From positions 669,981 to 733,980 of the forward strand of contig NMRA01000062.1 of the NCBI GenBank assembly GCA_002633005.1: DNA of 64,000 nt, written 5' to 3'. This stretch comes from Phoronis australis (lineage: Eukaryota > Phoronida > Phoronidae). Below are positions 26,301 through 36,180 of the stretch, piece after piece. How positions within the stretch are numbered: position 1 is the stretch's first letter; the number at the start of each line of letters is the position of its first letter. Both the position numbers and the translations under genes were made by a program. The notes below the pieces were generated by a model. It was not told where the DNA came from and searched no databases. It saw only the letters and a list, made by a program, of their open reading frames with translations.

Positions 26301-29300
26301 TGCAAAGCTGCATTCCATGAAGTCAAACAAGAATTACAATTTCTTTCTGATGACTTGGATAACCGTGAAAAACGTCTGAAGGAAAGAGTAGATCAAGTTA
26401 ATGTTCTATGGGAAGAGCAAATACGGGCACTTAAAGAAAGGATGAAAAGCATAGAAGGACCTACAAGTGAGGAAGACCATTGTGAACCTAAAAGCGAACA
26501 AACCACACGAATTGAAGAACTGTCCGTAGACACAACTTCCGTCCTTATGAGTTTAGCTCAAAGATTAGGCGACTTAAGAATGGCCATCAATAGTTCCCTC
26601 AGTGAAACTGAGAAGATGACTGAGAAAATCGACGGAGTTATTAAAGACCTGTCAAACAATTTCAAATATGAAAAAGTTGACGCAATCCAAAAAAACGTTG
26701 ATGGATTATGCTCAAGTTTGAAACAAGTGGCGAAAAACGCAATGGAAAAACACGGAACATTCGCTGAAGATTTTCAAACATTATCCACTTACGCAGATTC
26801 ATCTGAAAAAGCATTTGCTTACCGGCGGCAAGTGATATCCAACGACCTGGACGCGCTATTGTTACACAAACAAGATGTAATCAACTTAAAGAACAGACAA
26901 TCGATGTTGGAGCGTCGGCGACAATCCTCTGCCGCAGCAACTATGGCTTTAATAGAGCGACGGTCGATCGATGAGAAAGGAGAAAAAATTAATGCCGATT
27001 ACCTTCTTTGTCAGATCAATGTCTTTGCGGAAACGTTTGCTGACGAATCAAAGTCGCTTAGCAAATATCTAATCAACCACGAAAACAGTACAACAGAAGA
27101 ACTAGAGCAGGCGTCAACCTATTACTCGGAAGCTCTCAAAATACTCACCAATTACGAATCTGAACTTCAGGATTTGGTAACAAAATCCCTTTTTGATCCA
27201 GAACTCTTTGTAAGCATTTACCAAGATGAGTGGTACGCCGTCAGCAGCAGAGTTAGAGATCTAAGCTCTTCGTGCCCAAATGTTCAAACTGACCTTACCA
27301 ATCGTCAATCAAACTTAAGCAAACGAGTTCACTTAGCAGTTACTAACTTCAGTCAACGTACTGATGATCTTGTTCAAGAGGCAAAAATGTTGTTTTGTGA
27401 TTTGCAGCTAATTATGCAAACTACTTCAGCTGGAGGCCTTGAGGAAATCCAAAGTCGCTTTCACAACATTTCTGAGTCATCCAAATCTCTCTTGAAAGAT
27501 TTTACAGACGAGACGAACTTGTTCACGCAAAGCCTTGATAATCTTGTAAATGAATCAAAGTCATTTTCTACAGAATTTGAATTGAGGTCTGATGTGATCA
27601 AAGAGGACNTTCATCTGAAAAAGCATTTGCTTACCGGCGGCAAGTGATATCCAACGACCTGGAAGCGCTATTGTTACACAAACAAGATGTAGTCAACTTA
27701 AAGAACAGACAATCGATGTTGGAGCGTCGGCGACAATCCTCTGCCGCAGCAACTATGGCTTTAATAGAGCGACGGTCGATCGATGAGAAAGGAGAAAAAA
27801 TTAATGCCGATAACCTTCTTTGTCAGATCAATGTATTTGCGGAAACGTTTGCTGACGAATCAAAGTCGCTTAGCAAATATCTAATCAGCCACGAAAACAG
27901 TACAACAGAAGAACTAGAGCAGGCGTCAACCTATTACTCGGAAACTCTCGAAATACTCACCAATTACGAATCTGAACTTCAGGATTTGGTAACAAAATCC
28001 CTTTTTGATCCAGAACTCTTTGTAAGCATTTACCAAGATGAGTGGTACGCCGTCAGCAGCAGAGTTAGAGATCTAAGCTCTTCGTGCCCAAATGTTCAAA
28101 CAGACCTTACCAATCGTCAATCAAACTTAAGCAAACGAGTTCACTTAGCAGTTACTAACTTCAGTCAACGTACTGATGATCTTGTTCAAGAGGCAAAAAT
28201 GTTGTTTTGTGATTTGCAGCTAATTATGCAAACTACTTCAGCTGGAGGCCTTGAGGAAATCCAAAGTCGCTTTCACAACATTTCTGAGTCATCCAAATCT
28301 CTCTTGAAAGATTTTACAGACGAGACGAACTTGTTCACGCAAAGCCTTGATAATCTTGTAAATGAATCAAAGTCATTTTCTACAGAATTTGAATTGAGGT
28401 CTGATGTGATCAAAGAGGACATTATACGAATGTTATGTATTGTCCGTGCTCTGCCTGTGGTTACCGCTCCGAATCCAGACCTTAATCCAACACTGCAACG
28501 TCAGCAGGTTACAGGTAGGGTTGTAAAACATTTGTTGGAAACATTAAACTCCCATACGTCTGACGTGCCGCTGCAAACACATGTTTCAAAAATGGTTCTC
28601 AATATTTTAGTAAAGGAAATAAATCTCATAGAGCATGACTTGCCTGCAGAGTTATGCTGCACCAAGTCTACTTTGGAGCAAGTGACAACCAACAACATGA
28701 ATAATAAGGAGAAATTAATCCATAAGCTGGATCTTGTATTTGACACACTTCACAATGCACCTTTGGAACACCAAAAGCTAGTGGAGGAACGCACCGAGGT
28801 AGTGCGTGAAATCAGCAAAGAAGTCACCGACCTCTTTGATGGCGCAAAGACACAGACTGGAAAACTATGTGATAAAGCCGAGTTGCTGGAGAAGGACTCA
28901 AAGGAAATACGGCAACATTTCGCAAAGCGTGCAGAATCGCTAGAAAAGGACGCAAAAGTGGCGTTGACAAAAACGGAGCAAGTATCTCCTGACTCACAGA
29001 AGGTTTTTGAGAGAACGGCAAGTAATTGCGAAATCGGAAAACTGTCTGAAAAAATTATGGAAGAGCTTTTTGACAAAACAACCAAAATCATAGAAGACAT
29101 CGAAAGACTAGAAGACGAATGCGCGGTTGTAGAAACAGACGTTGACCGAGACAGTCAAGAAATAGATAACAAAATTAAAAACTTTCTTGGAAACTTCGAG
29201 AAACTGAAATCTGCTGCAGATAAAGAACGAGAACAGCAAATAGCAACGGAAGAAGAAGTTCAAAGGAAAATGTTATCGGTTGAAAAGTTAAAAAGCAAAT

Positions 29301-32300
29301 TAACTAGCATGTTCACAAACAGAGACATCGTTCCTGAGAACTGCATTCCGCACAATGACATCGTAAAAAGGTTGGACAATATTCATGCAAAACAAATGTC
29401 GGCGGAAGCTAAACTGGCGGGTCACAAGGTTGAATCGAAGACAAAACTAGACAATATCCTTAACAGACTTGATCAGCTTCAAGACAAAGTGGACAAAGTT
29501 CCACAGTCCGTGAAGTTGCCTGTCAGCTACATTGAGTACGATTTAAATTCTCTCAGGGAAAGCGTCCAGAACGCCAAAAATGAAAATAACACAGCGATTG
29601 CTAGATTAAATGGAAAGTATCATGATCTCAAAGTTGGCGTAGAAAAATTGGCTGCAGAATTTACGTCACGGGGAGAAAAAATGGTCAACAACATCCAGGT
29701 TCTAGACAAAGACTTAGACAATAAAATTGCATTGAGAGAAGGCATTAAAGACGGCGAATTGTGGGCCACTTTAGACAGTACAGCGGCACAGTTCAGAAAA
29801 TTGATGAAAGAGCTCATTGCTCGAATGCCTGCGATGAATACGTGTTGTGTTGAGGTAGACAGAGAAATCGACACTGCCGCTCAAAGCCTCAACAAAATCG
29901 TTGACGATTCACACCAGAAACTCGGAAACCTTTCAGAGGAACTTCAAAGCTGTTTATCTAGAGATGCTAAAACAAAAACACAGACAGACACCGAGGGTGA
30001 AAACAGATTGTCTAAAATTAACGATGCAATAAACATGTTGAACAAAGTCAACTTAACATCACCTCCTTACAGAGCATCAGCAGCTGCCCATATACAAAAG
30101 CTATCGGAGACCGTATTCGCGGAAACGACGTTGATGACGAACAACTTGTCGGGCAAAAAGGACACCGTGGTCGAAAAAGTAAGAGAATACTCAAAAACTG
30201 CAGACTTGCTCATTGAGGACGAGCGAAAAAAGAAAGATTTGCTCAAAGATGATTTAGATAGTTTGCCATTTCAGTTGACGTCGGACGTGAGAAGTGAAGG
30301 TCAAGAGATACGGCAACTTGAAAACGAAATGGTGCAGATTTTCAACGAATTGAAAGAAAAGAAGGAATCCATCAACCGCAAATCAATGAAAATAGAAGAG
30401 CAATTAGGTGGGGTGTCTGTAGAAACACACGATAACCTGGGAACCCTAAAGGACATGGTAGATAATGCGCTGGGCAAGCTGCAACTCGATTCTACACCCA
30501 ATGAAACTTATCCGGAAAAACTGGAAAGTCTCCAAGTGCTAATTCAGGACGTATGCTGCAGTGCCAAAGGCATTATGACAAGTTTAGTAGAAACATCAAA
30601 CGCCTTTGAGTGGGATATGGACGCGATTGTGGAAGATTCGGCGCAAATGGTCGAGTCTATATCTACCAAATGTAACAACGCGACAGAAAGAATAGACGGC
30701 ATCAGGATCCGGCTGGCGTCAAAAGTCGACGAGTTACAGAAATCTAAGGACGCCGACAGAGATGCTATGACGTCAGAAGGTAAATACTGCCTTGTTAATG
30801 AACAAAATTCGTCCACCTTTGAATTTTGAAAATCAGAGGTAGGTTCTTTACAGCTTCGTTATGCACCCTGAAATTCTAAAATTAGAAAAGCGGATCATAG
30901 TACCAAAACTATCGTCTGAAAGTAAGCATTTCCCTATTGTGACAGATACAAAGTTGTCTACTTTTGAAAAGTTTCCGCACCTGAAAACAGCCACAGAATA
31001 TCAAATTGTAATAATAAGAAAGTATCTCGGGATTTGTAAACAGATCAGAGTTAATATTCCTTTGGAGTTATCTCCCGTTGAAGTACTTACAAAAACTGTA
31101 GTTATTTCCCTTTGCTTTTCTTAACAGAGAGCAAAGTCACACGCAGAGTAACCCGACAGTCTAAAGGGCCGTTAAGTGAACTGAAGAGTGCCCAATTAAA
31201 AGCAATAGATAAAGAACAGGTATTAAACGTAACAGCACAACTTGTTGCCTTATTTGATGCCCGAAAGTTGGCTTATAATCTCACTGAACGCAAACCAATT
31301 TTGTTCATTTGTTATGAACATTTCGCGTGGAGCCCAAGTAATACTAATGTCTGCTACATTTGTCAAAGGATAACACAATCCACAACATTAAAAAAGATGT
31401 TGAAAGTTAATGACGTGTAATGTACTACCAGCCAATTCCAACAGATTTGTATAGACAAAACTTAAATAATATTCCGAGGGTTGTTATTAGTTTTATTTCA
31501 GTTGTACATTAAGAAGGGCACTCTGTTTTCTAGGATTCCGTTGTCAGCGTGGGTGAATCGGTTGATACTGATTTCGAAAAGGAACGTTTTCTACCACGTT
31601 CTCGAGGAACGCGCAGCGGGACAACGTCCAAAGAAGATAAATCAGAGACGCCATCAGTGGCAATCGACAAAGGTCAATATGCAACCAGACGACTTATGAA
31701 AACGCCAGCTTTGGCCTTGGGCGAGGAATGGGAGAAAATAAAAACTGCAGTTCAGACTTTGAATACGGACATGAATTTACAGAGAAAAAAAGCAACTTCC
31801 TATGTGGAGAATGTTTCCAGTACAACAGTTTTTGATAGCTCAAGACTTGCATCCAGCAAAAGCGCTCCAGTTAAGAATGTAGATCACCCTAGTTTTTCAG
31901 ACTTGAGTCGGTCTGCAGGTGGTATCTTGAGTAGTAGATCATGTAAAATGAAATCTATGGAGAAGATTAAAGAAAAACTCCGCCAAGAATATAAGGAGGA
32001 AGTGGCAGAAGACGTAAGGAAAACTGACGGTTTAGTTGCAGACGAAAAAAAACCTGACATATACCTGCAGGAACAGCAACAGAAAAAAGATCTAAAATTC
32101 ACGTTGAAAAGCGTTTACTCCATGGTAGATGGAATTTCACCACATTGTATCATGTCTTCTGTTATACACGAAGAAGGTGCCGTTCAAGTAGAGGAGACGT
32201 ATACACAAGAGGATTCTGGACGAAGAGGAAGGCTAGAACGCAACCTTAGTAAGCACTCCCAGAAACAAAAACCTGAACGTTTCAACAAGTCCAAGAGTCA

Positions 32301-35300
32301 TCAACGTTTCAGAGACGTTCCGGACGCGCAAGACGGTAGAATAGACAAGAAAGATAATGTGAGTAAAGACCCTAAACAAGACTGGACGGAAGAGAAACAC
32401 AAAGACAAAGAGGGGTCGCTTAAAACGTTTGAAACCTTAACAGAGGAACACCAAAAATCATCTTCAAATCTTGCAAGAATTGGTAGCACAGTAACAGAAA
32501 CTCAAACACCATTTCAAAAAAATAAATACAAAACTTCGCCATCAAGAAATGACATAGGATTAATTGCATCTTCAATCTCTTCACAAGTTTTAAGGAAGCT
32601 GAAAGAGGGCGCGAGGGGGCCCGGTAAAGCCATAAGCACAGCAGCAGTGAATATTGATGGGAAAATCCCCTGCGGTATTAAAAAGACACCCGAAGAAAAC
32701 GAACAAGAAAACAGAATACGACCAAACGCTTCGTCATCAGGCATACCGATAGCTAGTCAACGGTTATCTTTTGAAAACGTGTTTCAACACTGGAAGGAAA
32801 ACGCGAGAGCAGTAAGCCAAATGTCGCTGCAGAAAAAAGAGATACATGATTGGCACAAAAATCACGATTTCTCGTCCAAAGACATATTGATGAGAATACG
32901 AAAAATCAAACAGCAACAGTCTCACGATTTGCTTCTAGACAACACTCACCCTGAACCACCTGTCTACCAGACAAGCTCCAGCAAGAGTATGCATGCATCA
33001 GACACAAATGTTGATTCTAATCAACGAAAATTGCACGGGAAGAAAATTCAAAGCCATCTATTAATCTCGGAATCACAGACAAAGGACAAGGGCTCCGGCA
33101 CGTCCTTGAAAGAATCAACCAAAGCAAAAACTTGGGTGAGAAGAGGCAAGTCTGAGCAATGCTCGAGTGTACGCCCTGTAAAGAAAGGCTCAGCGAAATT
33201 CCAGGCTGTTGCAAAGGTCCAACATTGGAGTCACGATGAGATTGCCAAACGCTTAGGGCCGCTTCCCGTTGATAACACGGCAAACGTTCACCAATTGCAA
33301 ACTGGATGCATTTCAAAGAAGTTAATATTTTCATACGTTAAGCAAGTAGGACTTCCAGAGTTCGCTAATGCGGAGAGTAAAATTAGACCACGAGTGGTCA
33401 TCCGGAGGCACAGAAAACAACCTGAAGATGATGACTTGGAGGAGGAATTTGAAGGAAGCAAGAATGAAGCGCAAACAACTACAAATACACCAATACGTCG
33501 AGGAACGAAGAAAAGTCTGCGTCGTTCAGATACAGCAAAACCAACGAGGGACTCTCTGAGGGACGCAACACCACGTACACCAAGGCATTTACAGAAAACG
33601 ACCCAGCCCATGGTTCCCATGAAACTTTTCTTTAAGGTACCTGATAGAGCGACAGAATATCAAGATATTTATCCTGATGGGCCTCCGAAGAAAAAAAAGA
33701 AACAAAGGGGCTATTCTCAAAAACAAGCCCAAGTGCAGCTTCAGGCGCGGAAAATCGAGAAAGGGCAGCCACAGCCCGTAAGAAGGTTCACGACAATAAA
33801 AACTCGTCGGAGCCGCAAGCCAGGAATGCCTAGAACGCGAAAGAAGAAAGTCAATAAAGGTAAAATCTCAGTTGATGTTAATCGTAGACCTGAGAGTCAA
33901 GGTGTACAAGCTACACGCCCAAGCACTATGTACAGCAGTTATCTCGACATGTTCAAGTCCGAGGAAAAGAAAAAACCTAGTGAACCAAAATACGATCCCT
34001 CAAAAAAATACAAGTCTATCTTTGAAGCTAAGGTAGACGAAGCATCAGCTTATATAAAGAAATACGCCCCCTCTCAAATTCCAGACGATGCTGTCGAGAG
34101 ACCAAATATGTCGGTTGTAACTGAAACGACTAAGTTAAGCGCGCTGAAATCAGCACCGGAACATTTCGCTGCCAAAAAACAGTGTCCTTATTTAGAAATA
34201 TTCAGCCCTGGGCTCCAACTAGGTGGCTACAGAGGACCATATATGCCGGAAATACGGGTATCCGGACAGCCACTTTTTCATTCCGTCTCTTCTCCTTACG
34301 CGCATCAGCACAGTGAAATTGTGATGAAGTCGGACACTTTCCTTAAAATTCCAGGTGACACACAGCAGAAAAACGTTACATCCGAAATCAATGGTTCGAG
34401 AGCGGTAAAGGATGGTATCAAATACTTAGTTTCATACAAAGACCACAAGTCAAACACTGCGTCTAAATATGTTGTATCCTATGAGCGATCAACGAGGTGG
34501 CCGACAAAAGAACCACAAGGAGAAAGGGGAGTTATGCGGGGGGACCGATTAAGAACATTACCTGGTGAACAAACGGGAGAAAATGTTCCGGTAGCTAAAG
34601 AACGGATAAGGTTTCAAGATGTATCTTCGCCCATTAAGACGCCACAGAAAAACGAAGCACGGCAAGGAAACATAAAAAGCGACGTGACATTACCTCGGGA
34701 AGGCGCTTTAGAAAAACGTGTGAAAATTGTAACTCCGGGGGAAAGGAAGGCATTGAAAGTGGGTGTGCGCGTTTTCACTGGGGACGAGTTGCCAAGAGAA
34801 GAAGCACGCGTTTCGAACTACAAAGTCACTGTCAATGACATATCAAGTATGTCGGTGCAGCAGAATGTATTGCACATTGATCGTGCGCCCGTCAGCATGA
34901 CCGACGCAAAAGGAAAGTTCAAAGCAACGACAAGCGGAGATTCTGCTTCACCCAAAATCAAAAAGCGTTGGAAATACATTAGCGAGGTCAGTGATGAAAG
35001 AGAGTTCGAGAAGCAGACGAAAAAGCCGAGATATATTTTTCTAGACATGGACGCTAAAGCATTTCAGAAAGAACGTCCAACCACAGACGAAATGCCAAAT
35101 TTAACTTTGATAAATATTGACTTCCCTGCTGACCACCCAAGCAATGAACCTAAATTGCAAAGAAAACGTTATACTGGATCACCTTCACAGCCAGCGAATA
35201 AAGCAACGAGGCCGTACACAAGAGTCATGGGTGAAAGTGAACAGAATCCAAGGATGTCCGGACATGAGTTTATTGAGCTCCCCAGTGGTGCTGGTTGTGT

Positions 35301-35973
35301 CGGAATAAAGTCATACGTGAGCCTCACCACTTCCGGTGATAAGTACAAAAGCCTTCTAAATCGGGATAATTACATTGCAGTGAATCCCAGTGGCATAGAT
35401 GTTTCCTCCCTTAACGCTGCAAGTGTTCTCAACAAGTTGGACCGTAAAGACGCTTCTGTGTACGGAACTAAAACATCACAAACGCCAGTAACACAAGGAA
35501 CGGCGAATACGTCTGTCACCATTACGGAGACAGGTGCAATAGACGCTAAACTGTCTTGTGCATCGCCGTCTTCCTCCACGTCTAGGCATTCGGAACAACA
35601 CACCAGGAGCACATCAAGTTACGAGACGAGTAAGGGAACACTCACATCCACATGCGGAGGCACTCAGCAACCCTTCAATAGAACTCCGTTGAAGACACAT
35701 CCCTTTGTATCTAACGAGGAAACAACAAGCATGCCGTCTTCTGTGCAAACGTTGACAACAGACAACTCGTACGAGCCGACGCCACCAGCGTCCTGCCTGG
35801 CTGGATTCAAAAGAAAGACTATTCCTTGTTTCGGATTTGTGTCGAAGAAAAAAAGACAAAAGAAATATGCAGTGAAGGCAGAAAAAACTAGTAATACAAA
35901 AAACGGTCAAAACAAAGAAGATACGAGAAACAGATTTTCCAATTTAAAAAAGAGCTTTTTTCGAAAGTCCTAA
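11173..35973 (+). CDS. Giant repetitive coiled-coil protein, six coding exons, about 6,110 aa
   Basis: Coding exons: 11173-11329, 11627-11854, 12345-12737, 16945-30779, 31128-31219 and 31534-35973. All introns are GT-AG, with phases 1, 1, 1, 1 and 0. After deleting the 812-nt false duplication in exon 4, the lengths sum to 18,333 nt, exactly 6,111 codons with the stop. Protein order: basic N-terminus (1-52), two Cys/HTH-like motifs (ends near 128 and 259), and a rod (260-4600) of tandem coiled-coil units of about 243 residues, interrupted by a Glu/Lys-rich linker (about 995-1195). A basic disordered tail follows (4632-6110), with Lys/Arg clusters such as PPKKKKKQRG near 5350 and KKKRQKK near the C-terminus. 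There is no signal peptide or membrane segment. I do not recognise the family. A filament-, chromatin- or cytoskeleton-associated scaffold is inference only. Confidence 0.8.
11627..11854 (+). CDS. Giant gene, exon 2, first Cys/HTH-like unit
   Basis: Acceptor TTTCAG and donor GTAAGT give a symmetric phase 1-1 exon of exactly 76 codons. It is Ser/Arg-rich at first, then helical. It contains H-A-C-N-E-C, a third Cys 12 residues after the second, and LSKTTGVAASTLHSL, which fits the helix-turn-helix pattern (small residue at 5, Gly at 9, hydrophobics at 10, 15 and 18). The same order recurs at the end of exon 3. Zinc binding and DNA binding are inferred from pattern only. Confidence 0.75.
12345..12737 (+). 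CDS. Giant gene, exon 3, second Cys/HTH-like unit
   Basis: This is a symmetric phase 1-1 exon of 131 codons (acceptor GGCAG, donor GTAAGT). An acidic, disordered first half leads into a helical region with H-R-C-A-D-C, a third Cys 13 residues after the second, and LSECSGVPIATLKAI. The motif occupies the same place at the exon end as in exon 2 and shares all Cys/His positions plus the LS..GV..TL pattern. An old exon duplication is likely. Confidence 0.8.
13074..13110. repeat. G-rich low-complexity tract with single N (13093)
   Basis: A long G run followed by short GGGTTCGGG repeats is interrupted by one N. It is probably a sequencing or assembly difficulty. Unlike the other N positions, no long duplication flanks it. 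Confidence 0.7.
13870..14915. repeat. Degenerate CCGAAGGTTCACTACT-type repeats, inverted at the two ends
   Basis: At 13875-14003 the plus strand repeats variants of CTACTCCGAAGGTTTACT and CCGAAGTTCATTACTC. At 14810-14905 the same motif appears as its reverse complement (AGTAATGAACC, GGGGTAGTGAATCTTCG). The two blocks face each other about 0.8 kb apart. This may be the decayed ends of a foldback element. The boundaries are uncertain. Confidence 0.4.
14615..14787. mobile_element. hAT-like MITE with 8-bp target-site duplication
   Basis: The octamer TGAGTCTG occurs exactly at both edges (14615-14622 and 14780-14787). The element between begins GGGCGGATCCAGGATTTT and ends CTAAATCCGTCACTT, imperfect inverted ends of the CGGATCCAGG type seen in hAT elements, with G-rich and C-rich inner arms. 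It is about 157 bp and carries no gene. The 8-bp duplication supports hAT-type insertion. Confidence 0.7.
15095..15894. repeat. Copy 1 of an 800-bp direct duplication (intron 3)
   Basis: It begins CTTACCAAAACCCTACAG and is repeated at 15896-16695 with about five substitutions and no indel. The two copies are separated by one N at 15895. All open frames inside occur twice and none looks like a real exon. Confidence 0.85.
15896..16695. repeat. Copy 2 of the 800-bp duplication (likely assembly artefact)
   Basis: Same length and about 99% identity to copy 1, starting directly after the N. The pattern matches two alleles placed in tandem. Deleting one copy leaves a normal intron. Confidence 0.85.
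16945..30779 (+). CDS. Giant gene, exon 4: coiled-coil rod (about 13 kb exon)
   Basis: The acceptor TTTCCAG precedes CA CGT CTT GAA, and the donor is GAAG|GTAAAT. Raw length is 13,835 nt, not a multiple of 3. Removing the repeated 811 bp plus N gives 13,023 nt (4,341 codons), which keeps phase 1 at both ends. The product is Lys/Glu/Leu/Asp-rich with few prolines and dense heptads. Anchor blocks (for example FDGLVDNSKSLLSEI, FDEIVNDSIQLVKEF, LDNIVKKSTRLKENF) recur near 20226, 20976, 21729, 22431, 23164, 23874, 24586, 25281, 25972, 26682, 27443, 29032, 29770 and 30521, giving a unit of about 243 residues. Weaker units may occur near 18215 and 18955. A Glu-rich linker is encoded at about 19150-19750. 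The open frame seems to start at 16965 only because TTG can be read as a start; it is internal. Confidence 0.85.
26798..27608 (+). repeat. Copy 1 of an 811-bp duplication inside exon 4
   Basis: This coding segment is repeated at 27610-28420 with about eight substitutions (about 1%), no indels, and one N at 27609. Six residues differ between the copies, all single-base changes. Copy 1 ends …SDVIKED, and copy 2 continues from the same residues into IIRMLC, which gives the continuous protein. Confidence 0.9.
27610..28420 (+). repeat. Copy 2 of the 811-bp duplication (frame-breaking artefact)
   Basis: The extra 812 nt (copy plus N) shifts the frame by two and brings a false stop at 27645-27647, splitting one exon into two apparent ORFs. 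Splice-phase arithmetic on the whole gene works only when one copy is removed. A real 811-bp tandem duplication disabling an otherwise intact 6,000-residue frame is much less likely. Confidence 0.9.
31128..31219 (+). CDS. Giant gene, exon 5
   Basis: This small exon (92 nt) has acceptor TTAACAG and donor CAG|GTATTA. It enters in phase 1 and leaves in phase 0. It encodes a Lys/Arg/Ser-rich helical linker (ESKVTRRVTRQSKGPLSELK and onward) between the coiled-coil rod and the tail. The flanking introns are short (348 and 314 bases) and show no other content. Confidence 0.75.
31534..35973 (+). CDS. Giant gene, exon 6: basic disordered C-terminal tail
   Basis: The acceptor TTTTCTAG precedes GAT TCC GTT. 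The exon encodes 1,479 residues to TAA at 35971-35973. It is rich in Lys, Ser, Thr, Arg and Pro with little hydrophobic content, so probably disordered. Lys/Arg clusters that could serve as nuclear localisation signals lie near 33682 (PPKKKKKQRG), 33830 (RTRKKKVNKGK) and 35850 (KKKRQKK). Two similar short segments near 33930 and 34190 contain YLDMF and YLEIFSPG, perhaps short linear motifs. There is no recognisable enzyme or binding domain. The GTG at 31549 is internal, not a start. Confidence 0.8.
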   Translation, partial: DSVVSVGESVDTDFEKERFLPRSRGTRSGTTSKEDKSETPSVAIDKGQYATRRLMKTPALALGEEWEKIKTAVQTLNTDMNLQRKKATSYVENVSSTTVFDSSRLASSKSAPVKNVDHPSFSDLSRSAGGILSSRSCKMKSMEKIKEKLRQEYKEEVAEDVRKTDGLVADEKKPDIYLQEQQQKKDLKFTLKSVYSMVDGISPHCIMSSVIHEEGAVQVEETYTQEDSGRRGRLERNLSKHSQKQKPERFNKSKSHQRFRDVPDAQDGRIDKKDNVSKDPKQDWTEEKHKDKEGSLKTFETLTEEHQKSSSNLARIGSTVTETQTPFQKNKYKTSPSRNDIGLIASSISSQVLRKLKEGARGPGKAISTAAVNIDGKIPCGIKKTPEENEQENRIRPNASSSGIPIASQRLSFENVFQHWKENARAVSQMSLQKKEIHDWHKNHDFSSKDILMRIRKIKQQQSHDLLLDNTHPEPPVYQTSSSKSMHASDTNVDSNQRKLHGKKIQSHLLISESQTKDKGSGTSLKESTKAKTWVRRGKSEQCSSVRPVKKGSAKFQAVAKVQHWSHDEIAKRLGPLPVDNTANVHQLQTGCISKKLIFSYVKQVGLPEFANAESKIRPRVVIRRHRKQPEDDDLEEEFEGSKNEAQTTTNTPIRRGTKKSLRRSDTAKPTRDSLRDATPRTPRHLQKTTQPMVPMKLFFKVPDRATEYQDIYPDGPPKKKKKQRGYSQKQAQVQLQARKIEKGQPQPVRRFTTIKTRRSRKPGMPRTRKKKVNKGKISVDVNRRPESQGVQATRPSTMYSSYLDMFKSEEKKKPSEPKYDPSKKYKSIFEAKVDEASAYIKKYAPSQIPDDAVERPNMSVVTETTKLSALKSAPEHFAAKKQCPYLEIFSPGLQLGGYRGPYMPEIRVSGQPLFHSVSSPYAHQHSEIVMKSDTFLKIPGDTQQKNVTSEINGSRAVKDGIKYLVSYKDHKSNTASKYVVSYERSTRWPTKEPQGERGVMRGDRLRTLPGEQTGENVPVAKERIRFQDVSSPIKTPQKNEARQGNIKSDVTLPREGALEKRVKIVTPGERKALKVGVRVFTGDELPREEARVSNYKVTVNDISSMSVQQNVLHIDRAPVSMTDAKGKFKATTSGDSASPKIKKRWKYISEVSDEREFEKQTKKPRYIFLDMDAKAFQKERPTTDEMPNLTLINIDFPADHPSNEPKLQRKRYTGSPSQPANKATRPYTRVMGESEQNPRMSGHEFIELPSGAGCVGIKSYVSLTTSGDKYKSLLNRDNYIAVNPSGIDVSSLNAASVLNKLDRKDASVYGTKTSQTPVTQGTANTSVTITETGAIDAKLSCASPSSSTSRHSEQHTRSTSSYETSKGTLTSTCGGTQQPFNRTPLKTHPFVSNEETTSMPSSVQTLTTDNSYEPTPPASCLAGFKRKTIPCFGFVSKKKRQKKYAVKAEKTSNTKNGQNKEDTRNRFSNLKKSFFRKS

Positions 35974-36174
35974 CATTTCCTACACGGGTAATAGAATATA
36001 CAATACCATTTTTAATCATTGAACACAGTCTACCCTTTGTAGTTTTGACTTTTGTACTCTCAAGTGACTACAGCAACACCAACAACAGCAAAAACAACAC
36101 CAAAAAATACGAGAGCGCGTTGTAATGGTGCCATTATGACACAGTTTCTTTCAGGGAGGTGGGTTCTTGAGACG

Positions 36175-36180
36175 AATAAA
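36175..36180 (+). terminator. Candidate polyadenylation signal of the giant gene
   Basis: The first AATAAA after the stop codon lies about 200 bases downstream. The distance is normal for an animal 3' UTR. Cleavage evidence is not visible from sequence alone. Confidence 0.45.

Noticed and set aside
17492-30816. Many minus-strand open frames (60-289 codons) under the giant gene
   Set aside because: They are shadows of a low-stop, AAR/GAR-rich coding strand. Their Ser/Phe/Cys-rich translations show no domain.
27644-30829. A separate 1,061-residue protein gene
   Set aside because: Its first 259 residues repeat the end of the preceding frame after a single N. It is the continuation of the same exon after a false duplication.
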